Shown here: positions 1-6,565 of the stretch, one piece after another
Layout of the letters: the number at the start of each line of letters is the position of its first letter
Numbering within the stretch: the first letter of the stretch is position 1
Origin: Bacteroidota bacterium
GTDB taxonomy: Bacteria; Zhuqueibacterota; Zhuqueibacteria; Zhuqueibacterales; Geothermadaptataceae
Assembly (NCBI GenBank): GCA_011375275.1
Contig: DRLW01000043.1
Coordinates: 1 to 7,558 of the forward strand
Direction: 5' to 3'
Length of the DNA stretch: 7,558 nt
The notes under the pieces: generated by a model
Database searches by the model: none
Told to the model about the DNA's origin: nothing
The model's input: the letters and a program-made list of their open reading frames with translations, nothing else
Made by a program: the position numbers and the translations under genes

Positions 1-310
1 CGGCGTGGTGCTCTGCGTCGAGGCGGTTCATGCGCAGGCAGTAAGCCAGGATGAGCAGCACAAAAACGATGATACTGCCCTGCTGGGCAAACCAGAAACC
101 GAGGGGGAAGGCCGTGCCCGGCAGGGTGTACTGATTGAGCCAGTCTGCCCAGAGAATGCCACAGCCAAGGCCGGCCAGAGCCCAGACGAAAAGCAGACCG
201 GACATGATGATTTTGTTTTTGCGCCAGTAACGGCGTAGTGATTCAGCGACGCCCTGCTGGTGCAGGTCAGGCGCATGTGCGTGTTCAGATGCGGATTGTG
301 ATGTAGCCAT
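1..310 (-). CDS. DUF4212 small subunit of a solute:sodium symporter (partial, 3' end off window)
   Basis: Reverse-strand frame with ATG at 310-308, open for 103 codons to the window edge. A strong ribosome binding site (AGGAGA, 318-323) lies 7 nt upstream of the ATG. The N-terminus is hydrophilic and His-rich, followed by YWRKNKIIM, a first membrane segment (about residues 36-52), then GCGILWADWLNQY, LPGTAFPLGFWFAQQGS and a second membrane segment ending in CLRMNRLDAE. The YWRKN, ADWLN, PLGFWFAQQGS and RMNRLD signatures are diagnostic of the DUF4212 family, the putative small subunit that accompanies a sodium:solute symporter (SSS) large subunit in acetate or other organic-acid uptake. Members are usually about 85-110 residues, so only a few residues are missing. 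By family custom the large-subunit gene should follow directly on the same strand, beyond the left edge. The transported solute cannot be told from this fragment. Confidence 0.9.
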   Translation of the reverse strand, partial: MATSQSASEHAHAPDLHQQGVAESLRRYWRKNKIIMSGLLFVWALAGLGCGILWADWLNQYTLPGTAFPLGFWFAQQGSIIVFVLLILAYCLRMNRLDAEHHA

Positions 311-383
311 GTTGTCGTCTCCTGATGGGTGATGGTGAGGTGGAAGAAAACCGGAAACAGGCAGAGACAGCCGGCCTGGCGGT

Positions 384-457
384 TGCCGGAATCTGGGTGA
401 AGCCGGTGTTGGTTCCGGGGAGATTCCGGCATTTCGCTTCGCTGCGGCCGGAATGAC
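384..457. repeat. Palindromic intergenic repeat of the GTCATTCCGG type
   Basis: Two nested inverted repeats are visible. TGCCGGAATCT (384-394) is a perfect 11-bp complement of AGATTCCGGCA (421-431). The unit 420-457 begins GAGATTCCGGCA and ends GGCCGGAATGAC, and a diverged second copy occurs at 731-767 inside the MITE-like element. Such GTCATTCCGG/CCGGAATGAC units are common dispersed intergenic repeats in many bacteria. Here the unit sits 74 bp or more upstream of the symporter subunit start. It could fold in RNA on either strand. No T-run follows it, so I do not call it a terminator. Confidence 0.7.
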
Positions 458-575
458 GATTAAGGCCGCAGGCGGCTTTTGTTACCATGCTGAAAACGGA
501 TATGATGGAAAATTGTAACCAGATTGTCAAACGATATGAAACGAGGCGATGACTGCGGCGGGCTGAGCACTCACG

Positions 576-584
576 GCTAAAGTC
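576..584 (+). repeat. Left copy of 9-bp target-site duplication
   Basis: GCTAAAGTC directly abuts the left terminal inverted repeat of the 585-819 element and is identical to 820-828. The match stops exactly at nine bases on both sides (575 is g against 819 a; 585 is t against 829 a), which supports a duplication created by insertion rather than part of the terminal repeat. Confidence 0.75.
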
Positions 585-819
585 TCTGGTTATCCACTTA
601 ACTCAGCACTGTTGCATCTTTTCTGCCAGTCCGCCAGAGCACCGCACATGCCTGCACCAGAACCGTCATTCCGGTTTCCCCGCAGGGGAAGACCGGAATC
701 TCCCAGACTCTGGCACATGCCAGAAAAGATGAGATTCCGGCACTGCGCTGCGCTTGGCCGGAATGACAGATGTCTGTGTCCGGCCAGGCCCGGTTTGCTG
801 AGTTAACTGGATACCCAGA
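585..819. mobile_element. MITE-like non-autonomous element, 235 bp, with terminal inverted repeats and target duplication
   Basis: The left end (585-608, beginning TCTGGTTATCC and ending AACTCAGCA) matches the reverse complement of the right end (796-819) at 22 of 24 positions. Immediately outside both ends lies the same 9-bp direct repeat GCTAAAGTC (576-584 and 820-828), as expected for a target-site duplication. Internally the element is a series of nested inverted repeats: GTCATTCCGG (665-674) with CCGGAATGAC (758-767), CCGGAATCTC (693-702) with GAGATTCCGG (731-740), TTCCCC/GGGGAA (676-681/685-690), and a central TCTGGCA/TGCCAGA hairpin (709-724). No transposase or convincing reading frame fits inside, so mobility would require a transposase in trans. 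A 9-bp duplication is seen in several IS families; the parent family is not identifiable from sequence alone. Confidence 0.8.
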
Positions 820-828
820 GCTAAAGTC
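820..828 (+). repeat. Right copy of 9-bp target-site duplication
   Basis: GCTAAAGTC, identical to 576-584, directly follows the right terminal inverted repeat. It lies 8 bp before the ATG of the amine oxidase at 837, so the insertion target was the immediate 5' region of that gene. Confidence 0.75.
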
Positions 829-836
829 AGATAACT

Positions 837-2117
837 ATGAAGAAAAAACAAAGGATTATCGTCATCGGTGCCGGCATGGCCGGGCTGGCAGCCGCATCGT
901 TGTTGCGCGAATACGGGCATGAGGTCGTCGTGCTCGAAGCACGTGATCGCTTTGGCGGGCGTATCCATACTTTCGAGTTTGGCACGGCTGCCGTGGAGCT
1001 CGGTGCCGGGTGGATTCACGGCGAGGAGGGGAATCCTGTGGTTGAGCTGGCTGAGTATGTCAACCAGCCTGTCGTGCCGGTTCCTGCGCCCAGGCTGATG
1101 TTATACGATGCTGCCGGGACAGCTCTGTCGCCTCAGGCCATCGAACACCTCGAACAGGATTTCTCTGCATTCATCAATGATATGTTTCGTGTACGCACCG
1201 GAATGCCGCCGGGTCGGGCTCTGTCCGAGGCCCGGGACGCCGCGCTTGCGCAGGTGCCGGCAGACTCGCTTCTTCGCCCCGCCATCGATTGGTTGCTCTT
1301 TTCTGAAATCGAGCTCGATCTGGCAGCAGATCTCGAACATATCTCCCTCGATGAATGGGATGAAGATGAGTGTTTTCCGGGGCAGGATGCCGTGCTTCCG
1401 AATGGATTTCAGGCCGTGTTGCGCCTACTTGCTGATGAGCTGGATATCCATTACCGGCAGGTGGTTCGTGAGATCGTTTACTCGGCAGCAGTCGTGCGCA
1501 TTCTCACGCAGGAGAAGGTGTATGAATGCGACCGTGTTGTGATCACCGTGCCGTTAGGCGTGCTCCAGGCCGGGCATGTGCAGTTCATTCCTGCTTTGCC
1601 GGAAGAAAAATCGGCTGCCCTTCACAGGCTGGGCATGGGGCAGTTTGAGAAGCTGTTCCTGCGTTTTACCGATGTTTGCTGGCCCGACGATGCTGATCTT
1701 TTCGGCAATCTGGCTACGCCCCGTGAGCGGCCGTTTGAAGTGTTCAATCTGTCCCATGCCACGGGACAACCCGTGCTGATGATACTCACGTGTGGCCGTG
1801 GAGCCCGGCGCTGGCACAGCATGGAAACAGAAGCAGCGGTGCATGAAGTACTGCTGGATTTGCGCGCGATGTGGGGTCCCGCCCTGCCGGACCCGGAAGA
1901 TTTTCTGATGACACGCTGGGGAAAAGACCCGTTTGCCCTCGGCGCCTATTCTTTTGTGCCGCCGGCGGCCCGTTTGTATGACCACGCCCGCCTTGCCAGT
2001 CCTGTGCAAAAGCGGTTGTTTTTTGCCGGCGAAGCGACCGACCGGCGATACCCTGCCACGGTCCACGGCGCAATGCTTTCCGGCATCCGCGCCGCCCGCG
2101 AAGCCGCCTCACTGTAA
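837..2117 (+). CDS. FAD-dependent amine oxidase (monoamine/polyamine oxidase family)
   Basis: Predicted 426-residue flavoprotein that would oxidise an amine with O2, giving an imine/aldehyde and H2O2. The substrate is not determinable here. Seen in sequence: an N-terminal FAD-binding Rossmann motif GAGMAG (residues 11-16) with the ribose-binding Glu34 in VVLEARDRFGGR, then GAGWIHGEEGNP (56-67) typical of polyamine-oxidase-like proteins, PNGF (188-191), ITVPLGVLQAG (236-246), the conserved flavin-site lysine in FEKLFLRF (Lys262), and the C-terminal FAD signature RLFFAGEATDRRYPATVHGA (393-412). The length is normal for the family and there is no signal peptide, so it is probably cytoplasmic. 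The ATG at 837 places the Rossmann motif at the usual distance from the N-terminus. Oddity: no Shine-Dalgarno sequence is visible upstream, and a MITE-like element is inserted just before the start. Confidence 0.93.
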   Translation: MKKKQRIIVIGAGMAGLAAASLLREYGHEVVVLEARDRFGGRIHTFEFGTAAVELGAGWIHGEEGNPVVELAEYVNQPVVPVPAPRLMLYDAAGTALSPQAIEHLEQDFSAFINDMFRVRTGMPPGRALSEARDAALAQVPADSLLRPAIDWLLFSEIELDLAADLEHISLDEWDEDECFPGQDAVLPNGFQAVLRLLADELDIHYRQVVREIVYSAAVVRILTQEKVYECDRVVITVPLGVLQAGHVQFIPALPEEKSAALHRLGMGQFEKLFLRFTDVCWPDDADLFGNLATPRERPFEVFNLSHATGQPVLMILTCGRGARRWHSMETEAAVHEVLLDLRAMWGPALPDPEDFLMTRWGKDPFALGAYSFVPPAARLYDHARLASPVQKRLFFAGEATDRRYPATVHGAMLSGIRAAREAASL

Positions 2118-2475
2118 CCTCCTGTACGGCAAACGTTCTGCTTTCCCTGACGTGCTTGAGCTTCCCCCGCTGGATCACCGCTCTGCCGGGGCGTGCAAAA
2201 CCAGAGGCGCGACGGAATCCCTCTGCCCTGTTTCCCGCCTTCCGGGCTTTTCCCTCAGCAAAAGAGCCATTGCGGCTAATTTTTGCGCTTTTATAACTGA
2301 CCCGTATTTTTCTGATGCAGCGCTTCGCGCGGTTGCCGTTTTGCCGGTAAAGCCCGCAGAATGTATGTGTGCAACAGCTCAGCCCGAATCGCAAAATCAA
2401 GAAATTAGCACCCATCTTTTTTGCGCGCAGCCCTGTTTTGTGAAAATTCCGGGGAAATCATTGTACGAAAAGAGC
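2118..2475. other. Gene-free spacer after the amine oxidase
   Basis: No gene with recognisable homology or a ribosome binding site was found on either strand. Two frames (one per strand) stay open across much of the stretch, but their translations are rich in Arg/Ser/Ala/Cys and show no domain; they extend from frames running through the amine oxidase gene. No intrinsic terminator for the amine oxidase is evident (no GC stem followed by a T-run). The stretch could be a dispersed repeat or a decayed sequence, but that needs comparison with the rest of the genome. Confidence 0.5.
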
Positions 2476-2526
2476 TCAGCTTCAACGGAGACAGCCTGTG
2501 CCCCCGGGCGCAGGCTGTGAAGCTGA
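2476..2526 (+). promoter_or_regulatory. Two-part hairpin in the leader of the FHA gene
   Basis: TCAGCTTCA (2476-2484) pairs perfectly with TGAAGCTGA (2518-2526), and inside it CAGCCTG (2492-2498) pairs perfectly with CAGGCTG (2511-2517). The right arms are contiguous, while the left arms are separated by a 7-nt bulge (2485-2491). The GC-rich loop TGCCCCCGGGCG can add further pairs. No T-run follows on the + strand, so it is not a standard terminator. It ends 48 bp before the FHA start codon and would be in its 5' leader if transcription starts upstream. It could instead protect an mRNA end or be a decayed mobile repeat. It matches no riboswitch I recognise. Confidence 0.55.
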
Positions 2527-2574
2527 ATCTCGGCTGCGTCAAAAATACGGAGAAAATCCAGGGAACTGAGGTCT

Positions 2575-3018
2575 ATGACAAACGAACCCCTTCTAACACT
2601 CATGCTCGAGCACCTGGATGATGCGCGCCAGGGGAAGCAGCATGTCTTTCGGCTCTCTTCGGGGCAGTCGGTACTCATCGGCAGGGATGAAACTGCGGAG
2701 ATCTGTTTCGGCAGGGAAGAAGATGATATCGTCAGCAGGCTACACGCACGCATTACCTTCAGCGGCAATGCACATTTCCAGGCCGTGGTGATGGATTTGG
2801 GCAGCCGTAATGGCACCTATATCAATCTGGCGCGTGTCGATAACCACCATATTTTGCGTTCCGGTGATATCATCCGTCTGGGAACATCCGGCCCCGAGCT
2901 GCGCGTGCGCATTCTCGGGAAGGACAAGACAACGGCACGTTCGGCAGGTTTTCTGCACGGGCTGCGGGACTGGTTCCGCAGCCTGCCCGCTGCAGTTCGC
3001 GGGAATGACCATCTGTGA
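2575..3018 (+). CDS. Small FHA-domain protein (phosphothreonine-binding)
   Basis: Predicted 147-residue cytoplasmic protein. Residues about 8-114 form a forkhead-associated domain with the expected landmarks in order: IGR (35-37, with conserved Gly36 and Arg37), SRLH (54-57, conserved Ser and His of the phosphopeptide-binding loop), DLGSRNGTYIN (74-84, conserved Asn79-Gly80-Thr81), RSGDIIRLG (95-103). FHA domains bind phosphothreonine peptides, so the protein probably acts as an adaptor. The ATG at 2575 is preceded by GAGG at 5 nt spacing, which fixes the start. The remaining ~30 residues (HGLRDWFRSLPAAV) form a basic, possibly amphipathic tail with no known domain. It is convergent with the Ser/Thr kinase gene, with only 4 bp between the stop codons, suggesting that the FHA protein reads phosphorylation made by that kinase (inference from neighbourhood). 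Confidence 0.92.
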   Translation: MTNEPLLTLMLEHLDDARQGKQHVFRLSSGQSVLIGRDETAEICFGREEDDIVSRLHARITFSGNAHFQAVVMDLGSRNGTYINLARVDNHHILRSGDIIRLGTSGPELRVRILGKDKTTARSAGFLHGLRDWFRSLPAAVRGNDHL

Positions 3019-3022
3019 GGGT

Positions 3023-5821
3023 TTAACGCCTCAGAGCCGAACGATAGCGTTCGAGTCGTGTCGAGAACTCCTCTTTCATTTGGGAATCCTGCGGCAGAAG
3101 AGCGATGGCGTCTTGTTGAACGCGTACAGCCTGAGCGACATTGTCGTTTTCGAACCAGGCCAGTGCCACGGTATCGAGAATATTGGCATCCTGCCAGTTA
3201 CTTTTTTCGGCTGCCTGCAGAGACAGGGCGAGGGCATGCCTGGGGTGCCGCGCACTTGACGGGCGGCAGGTCAGCATGGCCCATGCGATCTCGTTGAGGG
3301 CAGCGGGACTCATCTCCCGCCCGGCGATACGGTGCCGCAGTTGCGTGAAAATATCCGAGATCGTTTCGGCGGCCGAGCTGCTGTCAGCACTGCTAATCCC
3401 GGCCTGGCCGGCCTTACTCAGAGATCGGATCAACGGGGAAAAGTCGATCCTGGTGGTTTGTTTAGTCAGGATTTCGCTGGTGAAGAGCCGGGCTGCTTGT
3501 GCATAAAGCGTGAAAGCTTTATCCGGTTTACCATCATTTAAGTGGGTATCCCCCTGCATGGTCAATACAGAGATGAGATCGAAGACAGCGCTGCTGCTTG
3601 TTTTGTCGTTTTGGATGCGCTGCTCATGGATCGCGCGGGCGCGGAGAAAATTTTCTTCGGCTTGTTGCAGCAGGCCGAGCCGTGCCTGGGCCATGGCTGT
3701 TTTTGCCTGCGCAATGGCGAGATCGCGTTTGTACCAGGCATTGTCCGGGTAGGCCTGTGTTAGAGAGTCGCGGATGGTGAGTGCGCGACCATACAGTTTT
3801 GCAACCGTTTCGGTGTCGCCGGAGTCCAGTTGCAGATCGGCAAGTTTCTCCATGCCGATGGAAATCGTATGCGCCGCATCCGGGTTTTCCGGGGCGGCGT
3901 TTTGCCTTTTATACATGATCGCCAGCATTTTCTGGTACCACTCCATGGACTTTTCCCGATCTCCAAGATTATTGAAACGGGGATTGCCGGCAGTGTCGCC
4001 AAGCCTCTGGTAGGCGACGAGCAACGCATAATCTGTTTTCTGCGGATTCCATTTCAGGCTGTCGCATAACAGAAAAAGCTTCATCCCCTCGAGGTACTGA
4101 TCATATGATTCCCTCGTTTTCCCCTGTTGCGCATAGACATCGGCAATATCCTGGTGGCTCCACCCAAGCGCATAGATGAATTTCGCATCATCGGGGTGCG
4201 TACTACGCAGCGTGCGCAGAATCCGCTGCATGTTGCGATAGCTGTCCAGGGCAGCCTCGATGTTGCCCTTGCTCGCGTAATAGCGATGACTTTGAATACC
4301 ACCGATGCGCTCATAGGCGATGGCAACGTCGTACATGATCGATGGGTCGTCCGATGCTTCTTCCGACAAAAGCTGCAAATACTGCAACGCGGTTGTGATC
4401 ACCAGTTCACGTGCGCGTGTAGCGCCGGGCAGCCTGGCTATTTCATCATAAAAATCAAATAAAAAGGAGGAAGCAAGCGTTCTCAGGCTTTCGAAATGAT
4501 GCTGCGTTTTCGCTCTTTGCTGTTCGGCAATATGTGCTGATCTGCTTGCGACGATCAGGCCGCCAAGCAGAGACAGAACAGCCACGCTCAGCGCTGCGAC
4601 GATGCTACGGTTGCGCCGGATGTATTTTTTCGCACGGTAAAAAAATGTATCCGGCTGTGCTTTTACAGGCCGGTGCGCCAGAAAGAGCCGGATATCCTCT
4701 GCCAGAGCTGACACGGTTTCGTACCGCTGCCGCGGTTCCTTGCGCACGGCCTTGAGCACAATGCTGTCGAGGTCGCCCTTGAGCATGCGGCCGAGGCGTC
4801 CCGGCTGGGTGGAAAAGCCGGTCGTTCCCTGTTCTGCAGGGCGGGTGGTACGACCGGCAGACCGGGTCTGGTCTTCCGATGTGAGGACGATAACGCTGGG
4901 CTTATCCGGTTTCTTTTCGCGGATGGCCTGCATCAGTTTATCCGGTGTGCTGTGTTGCTGGTAAGGATGGCGGCCTGTGAGCAGCTTGTAGAGGAGAATG
5001 CCGAGAGAGTACACATCCGACGCCGTGGTGACCGGCTCGTTGTTGATCTGCTCGGGACTGGCATATTCCGGCGTCAGCAGGCCGGAGCGCATCGCTACAG
5101 TTCCGGGTGTGACCGTGCCGGCACCCAGTACGCGTGCGACGCCGAAATCGAGCAATTTGGGTTCGCCCTCCGGGGTGATCAGGATATTCCCGGGTTTGAT
5201 GTCCCGGTGCACGACGAGATGCTGGTGGGCATACTCCACGGCTGAGCAAATTTTGATGAACAGTGCGAGACGCTGGTGCAGCGAAAGACCCTGTCGCCGG
5301 CACCAGAGATCGACCGGCAGCCCATCGACGTACTCCATCACCAGATAGGGGAGACCATCCTCGCTGACACCACCGTCGTACAGCCGGGCGATGTTTGGAT
5401 GCTCCAGAGAGGCGAGTATGCGGCGTTCGGTGTCGAAGCGCTCCCGCCATGAGGCGTCAGCCACAGCCTGGGGCGCGATTTTTATGGCCACGCGCCGGTT
5501 GAACTGTTCGTCGTCCCGCACAGCGAGAAAGACCACACCCATGCCGCCCTGGCCGATTTTTTTGATGATGCGATATGCTCCCAGGCGTTCCGGTATCGTG
5601 AGCTCTGTTGCCGGCTCGCGAATGGGGCTTTGCGGTGGGATGGCGGGAGTTTCGAGGAAATCTGATGTTTGTTTATACGCCTGCAGCAAGGTTTTTACCT
5701 GCCGGTACATCTCCTCATCCTGCCCGCACAGCTCCTGCAAACGGGGCTCCTGCTCCTGTTCCGGTAGCTCGACGACCTGTTCGAATATCTGGCGCAGATG
5801 CCGGGCAAATTCAGCTTCCAT
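3023..5821 (-). CDS. Membrane-anchored Ser/Thr protein kinase with C-terminal TPR domain
   Basis: Predicted 932 residues from the ATG at 5821. Positions from that start: an N-terminal helical segment (1-60) typical of sigma-linked kinases; a Hanks-type kinase domain about 80-385 with G-loop GQGGMG (90-95), catalytic Lys114 (VAIK), helix-C Glu132, HRDIKPGN (205-212, catalytic Asp207), DFG (225-227), SPE (255-257) and SDVYSLGILLY. All catalytic residues are present, so it should be active. A basic stretch (YIRRNR) precedes a single membrane helix (about 405-426). The remaining ~500 residues hold TPR-like helical pairs (for example about 515-580, 640-690, 700-735, 755-780, 885-915) and would lie outside the cytoplasm as a sensor. 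The gene overlaps the sigma-factor stop by 11 bp, implying translational coupling. The probable substrate is that sigma factor. Longer starts at 5830 or 5872 are possible but have worse ribosome-binding-site placement. Confidence 0.93.
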   Translation of the reverse strand: MEAEFARHLRQIFEQVVELPEQEQEPRLQELCGQDEEMYRQVKTLLQAYKQTSDFLETPAIPPQSPIREPATELTIPERLGAYRIIKKIGQGGMGVVFLAVRDDEQFNRRVAIKIAPQAVADASWRERFDTERRILASLEHPNIARLYDGGVSEDGLPYLVMEYVDGLPVDLWCRRQGLSLHQRLALFIKICSAVEYAHQHLVVHRDIKPGNILITPEGEPKLLDFGVARVLGAGTVTPGTVAMRSGLLTPEYASPEQINNEPVTTASDVYSLGILLYKLLTGRHPYQQHSTPDKLMQAIREKKPDKPSVIVLTSEDQTRSAGRTTRPAEQGTTGFSTQPGRLGRMLKGDLDSIVLKAVRKEPRQRYETVSALAEDIRLFLAHRPVKAQPDTFFYRAKKYIRRNRSIVAALSVAVLSLLGGLIVASRSAHIAEQQRAKTQHHFESLRTLASSFLFDFYDEIARLPGATRARELVITTALQYLQLLSEEASDDPSIMYDVAIAYERIGGIQSHRYYASKGNIEAALDSYRNMQRILRTLRSTHPDDAKFIYALGWSHQDIADVYAQQGKTRESYDQYLEGMKLFLLCDSLKWNPQKTDYALLVAYQRLGDTAGNPRFNNLGDREKSMEWYQKMLAIMYKRQNAAPENPDAAHTISIGMEKLADLQLDSGDTETVAKLYGRALTIRDSLTQAYPDNAWYKRDLAIAQAKTAMAQARLGLLQQAEENFLRARAIHEQRIQNDKTSSSAVFDLISVLTMQGDTHLNDGKPDKAFTLYAQAARLFTSEILTKQTTRIDFSPLIRSLSKAGQAGISSADSSSAAETISDIFTQLRHRIAGREMSPAALNEIAWAMLTCRPSSARHPRHALALSLQAAEKSNWQDANILDTVALAWFENDNVAQAVRVQQDAIALLPQDSQMKEEFSTRLERYRSALRR

Positions 5822-6389
5822 TCTGCTCATCTCCGGATAACTCCCGTTGCAACCACGCCTTGGCAAAAGCAAAATCGCGTTTCACTGTGGAAAGTGAAAG
5901 GTCCAGGCATGCGGCGATTTCCTCGTTGGTGAATCCGATAAAGTAACGCAACTCAACGACCTTGCTCTGGCGCTCATAGTGCTGCGAAAACCGCTGCAGC
6001 GCCTCATCGATGGCAAGCAGCTCACCATCGCGCTGCACGTCGTAGAGCGGAATAGCGTCAAACTCGATTTTCTGCCAGTTGCCGCCGCGTTTGCCGGCTT
6101 GCCTTCTGCGCGCATAATCGACCAGTATCTGGCGCATGGCCGAGGCCGCGATCGAAAAAAAATGACTGCGGTTCATTACCGACAAATCATCCTGGGAAAT
6201 GAGCTTGATAAACGCTTCATGGACGATCTCCGTTGCCTGCAGGGTGTGGCTCTTGCGCTCCTGCTGCATGCGCCTGCCGGCTATTGCGCGAAGCTCTTCA
6301 TAGAGAATGCGAAAGAGCTTGTTCACTGCCTGCTCGTCGCGTTCGCCCATCTTTTTCAGCAAAACTGTGATTTCTTTTTGATCGTGCAT
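5811..6389 (-). CDS. ECF-type RNA polymerase sigma factor (TIGR02999/ECF43-like)
   Basis: Predicted 192 residues from the ATG at 6389, chosen because GGGGA lies 7 nt upstream; an in-frame TTG (6422) and ATG (6416) further up lack such a site. Region 2 spans about 20-90 with LYEELRAIAGRRM, SHTLQATEIVHEAFIKL (48-64) and SHFFSIAASAMRQILVDYARRR (region 2.3-2.4, -10 recognition). Region 4 spans about 130-185 with VVELRYFIGFTNEEIAACLDLSLSTVKRDFAFAKAWLQREL (helix-turn-helix, -35 recognition). The HTLQxTxxVHEA and HFFxxAAxAMRxILVDxAR signatures mark the subgroup encoded beside Ser/Thr kinases and lacking an anti-sigma factor. Thr53 occupies a position that is acidic in ordinary ECF region 2.2 (DAEDLVQE). 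In related systems such a threonine is phosphorylated by the partner kinase to activate the sigma factor. The kinase gene follows with an 11-bp overlap. Confidence 0.93.
   Translation of the reverse strand: MHDQKEITVLLKKMGERDEQAVNKLFRILYEELRAIAGRRMQQERKSHTLQATEIVHEAFIKLISQDDLSVMNRSHFFSIAASAMRQILVDYARRRQAGKRGGNWQKIEFDAIPLYDVQRDGELLAIDEALQRFSQHYERQSKVVELRYFIGFTNEEIAACLDLSLSTVKRDFAFAKAWLQRELSGDEQNGS
5831..5834 (-). promoter_or_regulatory. Ribosome binding site that decides the kinase start
   Basis: On the reverse strand GGAG (5834-5831) directly abuts an ATG at 5830, which is too close to serve it, but lies 9 nt before the in-frame ATG at 5821. The latter start is therefore preferred. The site lies within the last codons of the sigma-factor gene (whose TGA is 5813-5811), so the ribosome finishing the sigma factor is positioned to reinitiate. 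Confidence 0.6.
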
Positions 6390-6512
6390 GAGCCTTTCCC
6401 CGGAGATTTTGCGCATGTACAAGTGAGACGGGTTGTGAAGGGTACAGCTGCTTGTGAAAGATTTCTATCGAGACGTAATTCGGTATCCTGCTGGCATAAA
6501 GAACAATTTACG

Positions 6513-6532
6513 GAATTATTTTTTCATAATTC
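6513..6532. promoter_or_regulatory. Interrupted palindrome GAATTAT-N6-ATAATTC
   Basis: Perfect 7-bp arms (6513-6519 and 6526-6532) separated by six T/C-rich bases in the divergent sigma/lipoprotein spacer. The shape suits binding by a dimeric regulator, though an AT-rich palindrome of this size can arise by chance. The run of T after the left arm lies inside the loop, so it is not a terminator. Confidence 0.35.
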
Positions 6533-6565
6533 AAGGTGAATATGCCGGGAGAATACAACCTGTGG

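Noticed and set aside
28..432. 134-codon reverse-strand frame overlapping the left edge
   Set aside because: It is out of frame with the DUF4212 gene, which has clear family signatures and a ribosome binding site at 318-323.
384..767. Possible CRISPR array because of repeated GGAATGAC units
   Set aside because: There are only two diverged copies in palindromic context, without regular spacers or cas genes.
612..806. 64-codon frame inside the MITE-like element as a possible transposase remnant
   Set aside because: It is too short, composed of palindromic repeat sequence and shows no transposase motif.
1554..2066. 170-codon reverse frame inside the amine oxidase gene
   Set aside because: It lies antisense to a clear flavoprotein gene and lacks any start signal or domain.
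3039..3052. GAACG-N4-CGTTC hairpin at the end of the kinase gene
   Set aside because: The stem is only 5 bp, lies within coding sequence and has no T-run, so it is not a credible terminator for the FHA gene.
4938..5450. 170-codon frame inside the kinase gene
   Set aside because: It is a shadow of the kinase catalytic domain in another frame, with no ribosome binding site or domain.
5979..6539. 186-codon forward frame opposite the sigma factor gene
   Set aside because: It is antisense to a well-supported sigma factor and its translation has no family resemblance.
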